From JAJNBA01 sp035696925 (GTDB lineage: Bacteria > Actinomycetota > UBA4738 > HRBIN12), in contig DASSDW010000168.1 in the NCBI GenBank assembly GCA_035696925.1, positions 1-11,763 of the forward strand: a stretch of DNA of 11,763 nt, written 5' to 3'. Positions 5,716 through 11,763 of the stretch are shown here, one piece after another (the stretch's first letter is position 1; every line of letters starts with the position of its first letter). Below the pieces are notes generated by a model. That model did no database searches. It was not told where the DNA came from and worked only from the letters and a program-made list of their open reading frames with translations. The translations under genes and the position numbers were made by a program.

Positions 5716-7755
5716 ATGCGTCGCTCCCGCGGACCACATCTGGCCCTGAGCCTCCTCTCGATCCTTCCGGCGATCGTCTGGATCGCGTCGCCCGCGCACG
5801 CCCAGGAGGAACCGGACGCGACGATCCGCCTCGTCCGGCAGACCGCGTACACCACCCCGGCCCAACCGCTGATCAGGCTCGCGATCCGGATCACGAACGT
5901 CGGAGACGTGACGATCCCCGACGCGGTGATCGGGTGGCGGCTCGGTCCGAAGGTGGTGTCCCGCGTTCAGTACGAGACCGCGCTCGCGGACGGTCCACCG
6001 TTCGCCGCGGCAGCCGACACGGTCTCCCGGGCCGGAGACCTCGAGCCGGGACAGGTGACCGAGGTCGCGATCAAGATCGATACGTCGGAGACGGGTGCCA
6101 TCGAGGACGACTCCGGCGTCTATCCGCTGCAGATCGAGCTCCGGAGCGGCGACGAGCTCACGGCCTCGATGACCACCGCAGTGATACACATCTTCCAACC
6201 CCCGGAGAAGCCGGTCTGGTTCTCCTGGTGGACCGAAGTGGCGACACCGATCGCGTTCGGGCCCGACGGCGCCCTGATCGACCTGGGCTTCGAGAGCGCG
6301 CTCGAGTCCGGCGGCGGGATCGTCGCGCAGGTCGAGGCCCTCTGGGACCTGCTTCAGGCACCATCGGCGAGCGCAACCGTGGACCTGATCGTCTCCCCCG
6401 TGGCCCTCGACCAGCTCGAGCGGGCGGCGGACGGGTACCGACGAGCCGATGGGACAACGGTTCCGAGTAGCGATCCCGCGCCGCTCGCGGCCGCAGCGAC
6501 CCTGGAGCGTCTCCGGGAGATCGCCGCCTCGCCGCTCGCCCGGCTCCACGCGATGCCGTTCGCTGCTCCGAGACTGCCGGCATTGCTCTCCGCCGGCCTG
6601 AACTCGCATCTCGACGCTCACTGGCGCGTGGGTGACGAGACGTTCGAGCGGATCCTGGGCGAGGGCCCGGACCCAACGGTGGCGAGACCGTCGGGGTTGG
6701 CGTTCGACCAGGCGTCGGTGGACGCGATGGAGGCGCGGGGGGTCACCACGCTCCTCGGCGCCGTGGACACGGTCGATCGGCCGCCGCAGGAGAACGACTT
6801 CGCCCCACCGCCGGCGGCGACCCTGCCCACGTCGTTGGGGGGTGAGGTGTCACTCCTCCTCCCCGACCCCGGAGCGACGTCGATCCTGAGTGATCCCGAT
6901 GTCCGAGAGGACCCGATCCTCGCGGCGCACGTCCTCCTCGGCGAGCTCGCCACGATCTGGAAGGAGCAGCCCGTACCTCCCGAGGACGTGGCGCGTGGCC
7001 TCGCCCTCGACCTCGCGCCCGATCTGCCGGCCGCGTTCTGGCACCCCGCGGTGCGCCGGCTCACCCAGGCGCCGTTCCTGGAGCCGGTCCATGCCGGGGA
7101 ACTGTCCGGCCACGTGCTGCCTCCGCCCGAGCCGGCGACCCTCGGCCCGCAACCGGCCGAGGTGTTCCTCTCCTCCTACACGGCCGACCTCGTCGAGGCC
7201 GCCCAACGGGTGAACACGTTCGGCAGCGTCGTCGAGGAGCCGGCGGGCGAGGCGGATCGGCTCCGGCGAGGCCTCCTGTACGCGGAGGCGTCGCAGTACA
7301 TCCGAAACGAGGGGACCGGTCGGATCTGGATCAACTGGGTGAACAACGTGATCGACGGAACGTTCGACGCGATCTCCCCGGACACGTCGCGCGTCCTCAC
7401 GTTCACATCGCGATCGGGCACGATCCCTCTCCGCATGGGCGACCCCGGTGCGCGCGTCCTGACCGTGCGCGTGGAACTGGCATCGGTTCGAGTCGACCTC
7501 CTCGGCGCCGGAGCGCGGCCGGTGCGGATCACCGAGCCGAACCAGGTGATCACGTTCGATGCGGAGGTGAGGGCGGCCGGGACCAGCGAGGTCGAGGTGA
7601 TCGTGCGGTCGCCCGATGGCGTGGAGCTGTCGCGGGCGGTGTTGGTCGTTCGATCCACCGCGATCAACCCGATCGCCCTGGCGATCACCATCGGAGCCGG
7701 CTTGGTCCTCATCGCTCTGTGGTCGAGGAGATTGTTCCGCCGGCGGCAGACGTGA
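5716..7755 (+). CDS. DUF6049 family secreted, membrane-anchored protein
   Basis: A 679-aa extracytoplasmic protein, syntenic with M. tuberculosis Rv3909, located directly upstream of murJ as in many actinobacteria. It begins with a signal peptide (basic MRRSR, hydrophobic core about 9-24, likely cleavage after AHA at 27-29). An Ig-like beta region follows (about 36-160, IRLAIRITNVGD). The long central region contains a pattern, DLIVSP...LARLHAMPFAAPRLPALL...GLNSHLDAHW, reminiscent of a glycosidase/deacetylase-type barrel. A C-terminal beta domain begins near FTSRSGTIPL (about 562-571). It ends with a membrane helix (about 653-670) and a basic RRLFRRRQT tail, so the bulk faces outward. Function is unknown; the murJ linkage suggests cell-wall biogenesis. 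ATG 5716 is preferred over TTG 5704, which overlaps the -10 hexamer. The stop overlaps the murJ start. Confidence 0.9.
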   Translation: MRRSRGPHLALSLLSILPAIVWIASPAHAQEEPDATIRLVRQTAYTTPAQPLIRLAIRITNVGDVTIPDAVIGWRLGPKVVSRVQYETALADGPPFAAAADTVSRAGDLEPGQVTEVAIKIDTSETGAIEDDSGVYPLQIELRSGDELTASMTTAVIHIFQPPEKPVWFSWWTEVATPIAFGPDGALIDLGFESALESGGGIVAQVEALWDLLQAPSASATVDLIVSPVALDQLERAADGYRRADGTTVPSSDPAPLAAAATLERLREIAASPLARLHAMPFAAPRLPALLSAGLNSHLDAHWRVGDETFERILGEGPDPTVARPSGLAFDQASVDAMEARGVTTLLGAVDTVDRPPQENDFAPPPAATLPTSLGGEVSLLLPDPGATSILSDPDVREDPILAAHVLLGELATIWKEQPVPPEDVARGLALDLAPDLPAAFWHPAVRRLTQAPFLEPVHAGELSGHVLPPPEPATLGPQPAEVFLSSYTADLVEAAQRVNTFGSVVEEPAGEADRLRRGLLYAEASQYIRNEGTGRIWINWVNNVIDGTFDAISPDTSRVLTFTSRSGTIPLRMGDPGARVLTVRVELASVRVDLLGAGARPVRITEPNQVITFDAEVRAAGTSEVEVIVRSPDGVELSRAVLVVRSTAINPIALAITIGAGLVLIALWSRRLFRRRQT

Positions 7756-9395
7756 GCTCGGAGCACGGACGTCCGCACCGGGACTCGCGGGAATCCCTCG
7801 TGCGCCATGCCGCCGTCATGACGGTGGGGACCACCCTCTCGCGACTCACCGGGTTCCTCCGCCTCAGCGCGATGACGGCCGCGCTCGGCGTCACCATCAG
7901 CTCGCTGGGCTCGATCTACACGGTGGCCAACCTCACGCCCAACATCGTCTACGAGCTGATCCTCGGGGGCATCCTCACGTCGGTGTTCGTCCCGGTCTTC
8001 GTCGGTCGCCTCGAGACGCACGGCACCGAGGACGCTCGCGAGGTGGCAGATCGGGTCATCTCGCTCGTGGCGGTCATCCTGGTCGTCGTCGCCGTCCTGG
8101 GCGCCGTGTTCGCCGAGCAGATCATCCGTCTCTATCTCGTCTCCTCGGACGCTACGGACCGAGAGGCGCAGATCGAGCTCGGGGTCTTCTTCCTCCGATG
8201 GTTCATGCCACAGATCGTCTTCTACGGCGTGGGCGCGGTCGTCATCGGGCTCCTGCAGGCGCACCGGCGGTTCGCGGCGCCGATGTTCGCGCCGATCCTG
8301 AACAACCTGATCGTGATCGGGACGTTCGTCGCCTACGCGGCTGCCCGAGGCAGCCGAGCACCCGATGTGCGAACCATCACCGACGCCGAGCGCACGATCC
8401 TCGCCGCCGGGACGACGCTCGGCGTCGTCATGATGACCGTGGCGTTGTGGCCCTCCCTCCGCGCGATCGGGTACCGCATCCGGCTCCGCCTGACGTGGCG
8501 CCACGAGGCCGTCCGGCAGCTCGTGCGTCTGGCCGGGTGGGTCGCGCTCTATGTCGCCGCCAATCAGCTGGCGTACGTCGTGGTGATCGTGCTCAACAAC
8601 CGCTTCGACGCCGGCCCGCAGGTCTACACCACCGCCTTCATCGTGTTCCAGCTCCCGCACGCGATCTTCGCCGTCTCGATCTTCACGGCGCTCTTGCCCG
8701 GGATGAGCGAACGGTGGGCGACCGGCGATCCCGCGGGTGTGCGCTCGTTCCTGTCCCGTGGACTCCGCGACACCGCCGTCGTCACGATCCCGGCCGCATT
8801 CGGTCTTTTCGCGCTCGCGGAACCGATCGCCCGGCTCCTCTTCGAGCACGGTGCCGCCGTCGACGCGGACGCGGTCGCCATCGGCAACGCTGTTCAGGGC
8901 TTCGCCGTCGGTCTGTTGTTCTTCTCGTCGTTCCAGCTCCTGACGCGGACGTTCTACGCGATGCAGGACACGCGGACGCCGGCCCTCGTGAACGTCGGGG
9001 TCGGGTGCGTGAACGTCTCCGCGGCCCTCCTGTACACGGCCGGCCCCCTCGATCTCGGTCTCCGGGGGATGGCCCTGGCGCACGCGACCTCGTACGTCGC
9101 GGGCGCCGGGATCCTTCTGATCCTCCTCCGGAGGAGGCTGGGAGCCCTCGACGGTGGACGGATCGCGAGGACCGTGGCGCTGACCTCGATCGCAGCGATC
9201 GTCACCGTCGGAGCCGCCGTCGGCGTGCTCCGGGTCTGGGACCTTCCGGCGGACGCGGGGGTGCTCACGCAGGCTGCACACGTCGGCGCCGCCGTCGCAG
9301 CCGGGGTGCTGGTGTTCCTGATCTCGGCACTTATCCTGCGAGTCGGAGAGGTCGATGACCTGAGGAAGGCCATCGTCAGGAGGTTCCGAGCATGA
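7752..9395 (+). CDS. murJ: Lipid II flippase MurJ (MviN)
   Basis: Integral membrane flippase of the MOP superfamily that moves lipid II to the outer face of the membrane for peptidoglycan synthesis. The 547-aa product has the full run of hydrophobic helices expected for MurJ. Family segments include SRLTGFLR (30-37), ANLTPNIVYELILGGILTS, FFLRWFMPQIVFYGVGAV, RRFAAPMFAPILNNL, VFQLPHAIFAVSIFTALLP and LLFEHGAA. It lacks the long C-terminal pseudokinase extension of M. tuberculosis MviN, so it is the basic flippase only. The frame stays open to GTG 7719, but GTG 7752 gives the classic 4-base GTGA overlap with the DUF6049 stop and is preferred. Its own stop overlaps the start of the next gene (ATGA at 9392-9395). 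Confidence 0.96.
   Translation: MSSEHGRPHRDSRESLVRHAAVMTVGTTLSRLTGFLRLSAMTAALGVTISSLGSIYTVANLTPNIVYELILGGILTSVFVPVFVGRLETHGTEDAREVADRVISLVAVILVVVAVLGAVFAEQIIRLYLVSSDATDREAQIELGVFFLRWFMPQIVFYGVGAVVIGLLQAHRRFAAPMFAPILNNLIVIGTFVAYAAARGSRAPDVRTITDAERTILAAGTTLGVVMMTVALWPSLRAIGYRIRLRLTWRHEAVRQLVRLAGWVALYVAANQLAYVVVIVLNNRFDAGPQVYTTAFIVFQLPHAIFAVSIFTALLPGMSERWATGDPAGVRSFLSRGLRDTAVVTIPAAFGLFALAEPIARLLFEHGAAVDADAVAIGNAVQGFAVGLLFFSSFQLLTRTFYAMQDTRTPALVNVGVGCVNVSAALLYTAGPLDLGLRGMALAHATSYVAGAGILLILLRRRLGALDGGRIARTVALTSIAAIVTVGAAVGVLRVWDLPADAGVLTQAAHVGAAVAAGVLVFLISALILRVGEVDDLRKAIVRRFRA
9378..9383 (+). promoter_or_regulatory. Strong Shine-Dalgarno site for the TadE-like gene
   Basis: AGGAGG lies 8 bases before ATG 9392, inside the 3' end of murJ. 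It is the clearest ribosome binding site in the window and fixes the start. It contrasts with the genes that begin transcription units, which lack one. Confidence 0.85.
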
Positions 9396-9793
9396 ACGTT
9401 CGACGCGACGAAGCCGGACTCGTGGGCAAGATGGTCGTCGTCTGGCTCCTCTTCCTCGCGGTGATCGCCGTGGCAGCGATCGACGCGGCCTCGATCGCGT
9501 TCACGACCTACAAGCTCTCCGACGTCGGATCCACCGCGGCGAGTGAAGGCGCGCTCGTCTTCAAGGCCGATCACGACGTCCGCCAGACCTGCGCTCGCGT
9601 CGCGAAGGTGGTGACCGCCCAGGAGCCGACGGCGAAGGTCGCGCGCGGCGGCTGCAGCGTCGAGGCACCGACCGGCCTCGTGACCGTGAAGATCCAGAAA
9701 CTGGCGAGCACCGTCCTCGCTCACCGCATCTCCTGGACGGAGGACTTCGCTTCCGTGACCGTCACCGAGACCGCCGGACCACCCTCGCTGTAG
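9392..9793 (+). CDS. Single-pass TadE/TadG-like membrane protein, function unknown
   Basis: A 133-aa protein with a short basic N-terminus (NVRRDEAG), one hydrophobic helix at about 14-34, then TTYKLSDVGSTAASEGA and a mostly polar domain of about 95 residues presumably outside the membrane. The helix followed by small, helix-favouring residues resembles TadE/TadG-type pseudopilins of the tight-adherence system, but the canonical prepilin-peptidase site (Gly followed by Glu at +5) is absent. Two cysteines, Cys67 and Cys88, lie in the outer domain and could pair. It is translationally coupled to murJ (ATGA overlap) and has a strong AGGAGG. The sigma factor gene begins 11 bases after its stop. 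M. tuberculosis has no gene between mviN and sigM. The coding call is strong; a function cannot be assigned. Confidence 0.85.
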   Translation: MNVRRDEAGLVGKMVVVWLLFLAVIAVAAIDAASIAFTTYKLSDVGSTAASEGALVFKADHDVRQTCARVAKVVTAQEPTAKVARGGCSVEAPTGLVTVKIQKLASTVLAHRISWTEDFASVTVTETAGPPSL

Positions 9794-9796
9794 CGT
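9791..9796 (+). promoter_or_regulatory. -10 element of putative leaderless promoter for the sigma factor gene
   Basis: TAGCGT (TANNNT) contains the stop codon of the preceding gene (TAG 9791-9793) and ends 8 bases before GTG 9805. No Shine-Dalgarno sequence is present, so the sigma factor mRNA may be leaderless even though the gene sits 11 bases behind its neighbour. No good -35 seen. Confidence 0.4.
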
Positions 9797-9804
9797 TCGA
9801 CTCG

Positions 9805-10401
9805 GTGACTGCCTCCGAGACCGACGAACTCCTCGTCCGACGGTTCCAGGACGGGAGCTCCGACGCGTTCGAGACCCTCGTGCAGCGCCACAGCACGCGC
9901 GTCTACAACCTGTGTCTGCGGATCCTCGGCGACGCGGAGGAAGCCGCCGACGCCTCGCAGGACACGTTCCTCGCCGCCCTGCGCAAGCTGAGCAGCTTCC
10001 GCGGGGATGCCGCCTTCACGACGTGGCTGCACCGGGTCGCCGTCAACGCCTGCTACGACTCCCTCCGCAAGAAGCGGCGACGCCCGATGCTCCAGCTGGC
10101 CCTCGACGAGGGCGACGAGCGGCAAGAGCCGTCCCTCCCCGCGCCCGATCACGCGGAAGGGGTGGTGTTCTCCGTCGACGTGGCGCAGGCGCTGGCCCAG
10201 GTGCCGGAGGAGTTCCGAGTCGTCCTGGTGCTCGCGGACGTGCAGGACCTCCCCTACGAGGAGATCGCGGCCGTGCTCGAGATCCCCGTGGGAACGGTGA
10301 AATCGAGGGTCTTCCGGGGCCGGGCAGCCCTCGGGAAGGCGCTGGGCGTGACCCGAGGGGAACCCTCCGGAGCGTCACGGACGTCAGAGGAAGAGGCATG
10401 A
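9805..10401 (+). CDS. sigM: ECF RNA polymerase sigma factor (SigM-like)
   Basis: A 198-aa extracytoplasmic-function sigma factor. The sigma-2 domain spans about residues 20-93 (RVYNLCLRILGDAEEAADASQ at about 32-52, then AFTTWLHRVAVNACYDSLRKK). A short linker at about 95-123 follows, then sigma-4 at about 125-180 with the helix-turn-helix LPYEEIAAVLEIPVGTVKSRV. No sigma-3 domain is present, as expected for ECF types. The partner anti-sigma gene overlaps its stop by 4 bases (ATGA at 10398-10401). Position between the murJ operon and rsmA/trxB equals M. tuberculosis sigM (Rv3911), which is the basis of the symbol. GTG 9805 gives a normal N-terminus. The last about 18 residues are polar and probably disordered. 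Target promoters are unknown. Confidence 0.95.
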   Translation: MTASETDELLVRRFQDGSSDAFETLVQRHSTRVYNLCLRILGDAEEAADASQDTFLAALRKLSSFRGDAAFTTWLHRVAVNACYDSLRKKRRRPMLQLALDEGDERQEPSLPAPDHAEGVVFSVDVAQALAQVPEEFRVVLVLADVQDLPYEEIAAVLEIPVGTVKSRVFRGRAALGKALGVTRGEPSGASRTSEEEA

Positions 10402-11105
10402 ACCATCCCTTCGAACAGCTGGCCGACCTGATGGACGGCACCCTGGACGAGCGCGAGCTCGCCGGGGTGCAGGCGCATCTGGATCTCTGTGCCACCTGCC
10501 GACAGGACATCGACCTCGCGACCCACGGCGCCCGAGCCGCTCGCTCCCTCCCCGTCGAGGACCCTCCCCCGGACCTACATCGGCGCGTCGTGGGAGCCGA
10601 CGGCGGCGGCGGCACCCCCACGTGGTACCGCTGGGCGGGGGCGGCCGCAGCCGCCGCCGCGGTGATCGCGATCGCGATCGCCCTCCCCAACGTCGGGGGA
10701 GACGGTCAGAGGGAGACGGCGACCGACGCCGCCGGAAGTTCCGAGGTCAGTCTCCCCCTCGCTGGTGATGTCGAGTACAGCCGGGAGGAACAGGACTACG
10801 ACGCGGACGCGCTGCAGGATCTCGCCCGATCCGCCACGGCTTCACGTCAAGTCTCGACGAATGCCGCAGGCGCGGAGCTTGCCGGCGATACTAGTGCCGC
10901 CGTTCGATGTGTCTCCAAGGCTTTCGGGGACCAGCAGGCGGGACGGTTGACGCGACTGATCCAAGCGAGGTTCGAGGGCGAAGAGGCCTACATCGCCGTC
11001 TATCTCGAAGGCCCGGGCGCGGGCGAGCCCCCGGACACGGTGGCCGTGTGGGCCGCGTCCTCCAAGGACTGCACGGTCCTCTCGTTCGCCTCAGCGCGCA
11101 TCTGA
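10398..11105 (+). CDS. Zinc-finger anti-sigma factor (RsmA-like), membrane-spanning
   Basis: A 235-aa putative anti-sigma factor for the adjacent ECF sigma. The cytoplasmic N-terminus contains the ZAS motif H-x3-C-x2-C (His27, Cys31, Cys34 in HLDLCATC), which binds zinc and clamps the sigma factor. An Ala-rich membrane helix spans about 77-97. The outer part has a low-complexity Asp/Ser/Glu linker (about 100-165) and a C-terminal domain (about 168-235) with two cysteines, Cys171 and Cys225, near its ends. It is translationally coupled to sigM by an ATGA overlap, ensuring matched amounts. It corresponds by position to M. tuberculosis rsmA (Rv3912). Release of sigma could be by zinc-thiol oxidation, as known for RsrA-type ZAS proteins, or by an extracytoplasmic signal; the sequence does not decide. 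Confidence 0.9.
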   Translation: MNHPFEQLADLMDGTLDERELAGVQAHLDLCATCRQDIDLATHGARAARSLPVEDPPPDLHRRVVGADGGGGTPTWYRWAGAAAAAAAVIAIAIALPNVGGDGQRETATDAAGSSEVSLPLAGDVEYSREEQDYDADALQDLARSATASRQVSTNAAGAELAGDTSAAVRCVSKAFGDQQAGRLTRLIQARFEGEEAYIAVYLEGPGAGEPPDTVAVWAASSKDCTVLSFASARI

Positions 11106-11206
11106 CCTCCCGTTCGGGACGCCCCACTCGGAGCAACGCCTGACCATGGAGGGGAAGGAACTGCCTGACGGGCGGCGTTCAGGTCGTGTGGGAGGATGAC
11201 CATCGC
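11106..11206 (+). promoter_or_regulatory. Intergenic region with possible ECF promoter upstream of trxB
   Basis: GGAACT at 11157-11162 followed by CGTT at 11176-11179 resembles an ECF-type promoter (GGAAC ... CGTY), which would let the neighbouring sigma factor drive trxB. The spacer, 14 bases between GGAAC and CGTT, is about two shorter than usual, so the site is doubtful. GGGAGG at 11190-11195 is a likely ribosome binding site, 11 bases from ATG 11207. I find no convincing terminator hairpin after the anti-sigma gene. Confidence 0.25.
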
Positions 11207-11763
11207 ATGACCACGGAACGCGAGAACGACGTTCGGAACATGATCGTGATCGGGTCCGGCCCCGCCGGATTCACGGCGGCGCTCTACGCCGCCCGGGCCA
11301 ACCTCGAGCCTCTGGTGCTCAAGGGCGTGGAGGCCGGCGGCCAGCTGATGTTGACCACCGACGTCGAGAACTATCCGGGCTTCGCCGACGGGATCCTCGG
11401 GCCGGAGCTGATGGACCAGATGGAGAAGCAGGCCGCCCGGTTCGGCGCGGAGATCCTCTCGGTCCACGTGACGAAGGTCGATCTCTCCTCGCGGCCGTAT
11501 CAGGTCTGGGCGGGCGATGAGGCCTGGAAGACGCGGACCGTCGTGATCGCCACCGGGGCCACGGCGAAGTGGCTCGACGTCCCGGGCGAGGAGAAGCTCC
11601 GTGGCAGAGGCGTCTCCGCCTGCGCCACCTGCGACGGCTTCTTCTTCCGCGATCGAGAGCTCGTCGTCGTGGGCGGCGGCGACTCGGCGATGGAAGAGGC
11701 GACGTTCCTCACGAAGTTCGCCTCCAAGGTGACGATCGTCCATCGGCGCGATGAGTTCCGCGC
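11207..11763 (+). CDS. trxB: Thioredoxin reductase (3' partial)
   Basis: An FAD flavoenzyme that transfers electrons from NADPH to thioredoxin in the cytoplasm. The visible 185 residues include the FAD-binding GSGPAG at 16-21, GGQLMLTTDVENYPGF at 44-59, TVVIATGATA at 111-120, the redox-active CATC (Cys139, Cys142) followed by Asp143, and the start of the NADPH domain (GGGDSA at 156-161, HRRDEFR at 179-185). The CATCD motif separates it from ferredoxin-NADP reductases of the same fold, which lack these cysteines. The frame is open at the window end; roughly 120-140 residues are missing. ATG 11207 is chosen, with GTG 11186 as an in-frame alternative adding seven residues. Position after the sigma/anti-sigma pair equals M. 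tuberculosis trxB2, where trxC (thioredoxin) follows. Confidence 0.97.
   Translation, partial: MTTERENDVRNMIVIGSGPAGFTAALYAARANLEPLVLKGVEAGGQLMLTTDVENYPGFADGILGPELMDQMEKQAARFGAEILSVHVTKVDLSSRPYQVWAGDEAWKTRTVVIATGATAKWLDVPGEEKLRGRGVSACATCDGFFFRDRELVVVGGGDSAMEEATFLTKFASKVTIVHRRDEFR

Noticed and set aside
5154..6470. A 438-codon plus-strand frame across TSUP and DUF6049
   Set aside because: Arg/Gly/Pro-rich translation with no domain, spanning the junction of two well-supported genes in another frame.
7719..7751. Longer murJ start at GTG 7719
   Set aside because: It would overlap DUF6049 by 37 bases; GTG 7752 gives the usual 4-base coupling overlap.
7176..9281. A 701-codon open frame on the minus strand opposite murJ and the end of DUF6049
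   Set aside because: The product is Arg/Asp/Glu/Gly-rich with no hydrophobic core or motif; it is the complement of a high-GC gene whose third-position bias suppresses stops. MurJ on the plus strand is unmistakable.
11196..11210. Mini-ORF MTIA with its stop overlapping the trxB ATG
   Set aside because: Only four codons; likely a chance ATG just after the GGGAGG site. It could tune trxB translation, but nothing further supports it.
1..11763. tRNA, rRNA, CRISPR array, insertion sequence or attachment site
   Set aside because: No cloverleaf-like segment, regularly spaced repeats, transposase-like protein or terminal inverted repeats were found; all but short gaps is assigned to coding sequence.

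Overview
The window is about 70% GC (judged by eye) and almost fully coding. It looks like chromosomal DNA of an actinobacterium (Actinomycetota), probably a lineage outside the well-studied Mycobacteriales and Streptomycetales. The main evidence is gene order: CCA tRNA nucleotidyltransferase (divergent), Nudix hydrolase with a basic N-terminal tail, DUF6049 secreted/anchored protein, MurJ, ECF sigma factor, zinc-finger anti-sigma factor and thioredoxin reductase. This is the order of Mycobacterium tuberculosis Rv3907c to Rv3913 (pcnA, mutT4, Rv3909, mviN, sigM, rsmA, trxB2), a block close to the replication origin in many actinobacteria. No mobile element, CRISPR array, rRNA or tRNA was found.

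Layout. Bases 1-1110 (+): 3' part of a type I signal peptidase, a DUF1232 membrane protein, and an overlooked 48-codon membrane ORF whose stop codon interlocks (CTAG) with the stop of the convergent CCA enzyme. Bases 1107-4020: cca (-), a small HExxH membrane protein (+), and a PilT-type ATPase (-). The last two lie between the CCA enzyme and the Nudix gene, which are divergent neighbours in M. tuberculosis. Bases 4133-5688 (+): the Nudix hydrolase overlapping a TSUP/TauE-SafE membrane transporter. Bases 5716-9793 (+): DUF6049 protein, murJ and a TadE/TadG-like single-pass membrane protein, joined by 4-base start/stop overlaps. Bases 9805-11763 (+): sigM-like ECF sigma factor overlapping its anti-sigma factor, then trxB, which is cut by the window end.

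Functionally the right half couples envelope construction (lipid II flippase MurJ and two extracytoplasmic proteins) with a stress-responsive sigma/anti-sigma pair and thiol redox (TrxB). The left half holds protein export, tRNA 3'-end maturation and a motility ATPase.

The most interesting cross-cutting signal is regulatory. Six genes that begin transcription units (964, 2477 on the minus strand, 2532, 4133, 5716 and 9805) each have a TANNNT -10-like hexamer ending 6 to 11 bases before the start codon and no convincing Shine-Dalgarno site at the usual distance. This is the signature of leaderless or near-leaderless mRNAs. I see no clearly novel multi-gene system. The least-described components are the 48-aa ORF, the HExxH protein and the 133-aa protein between murJ and sigM.
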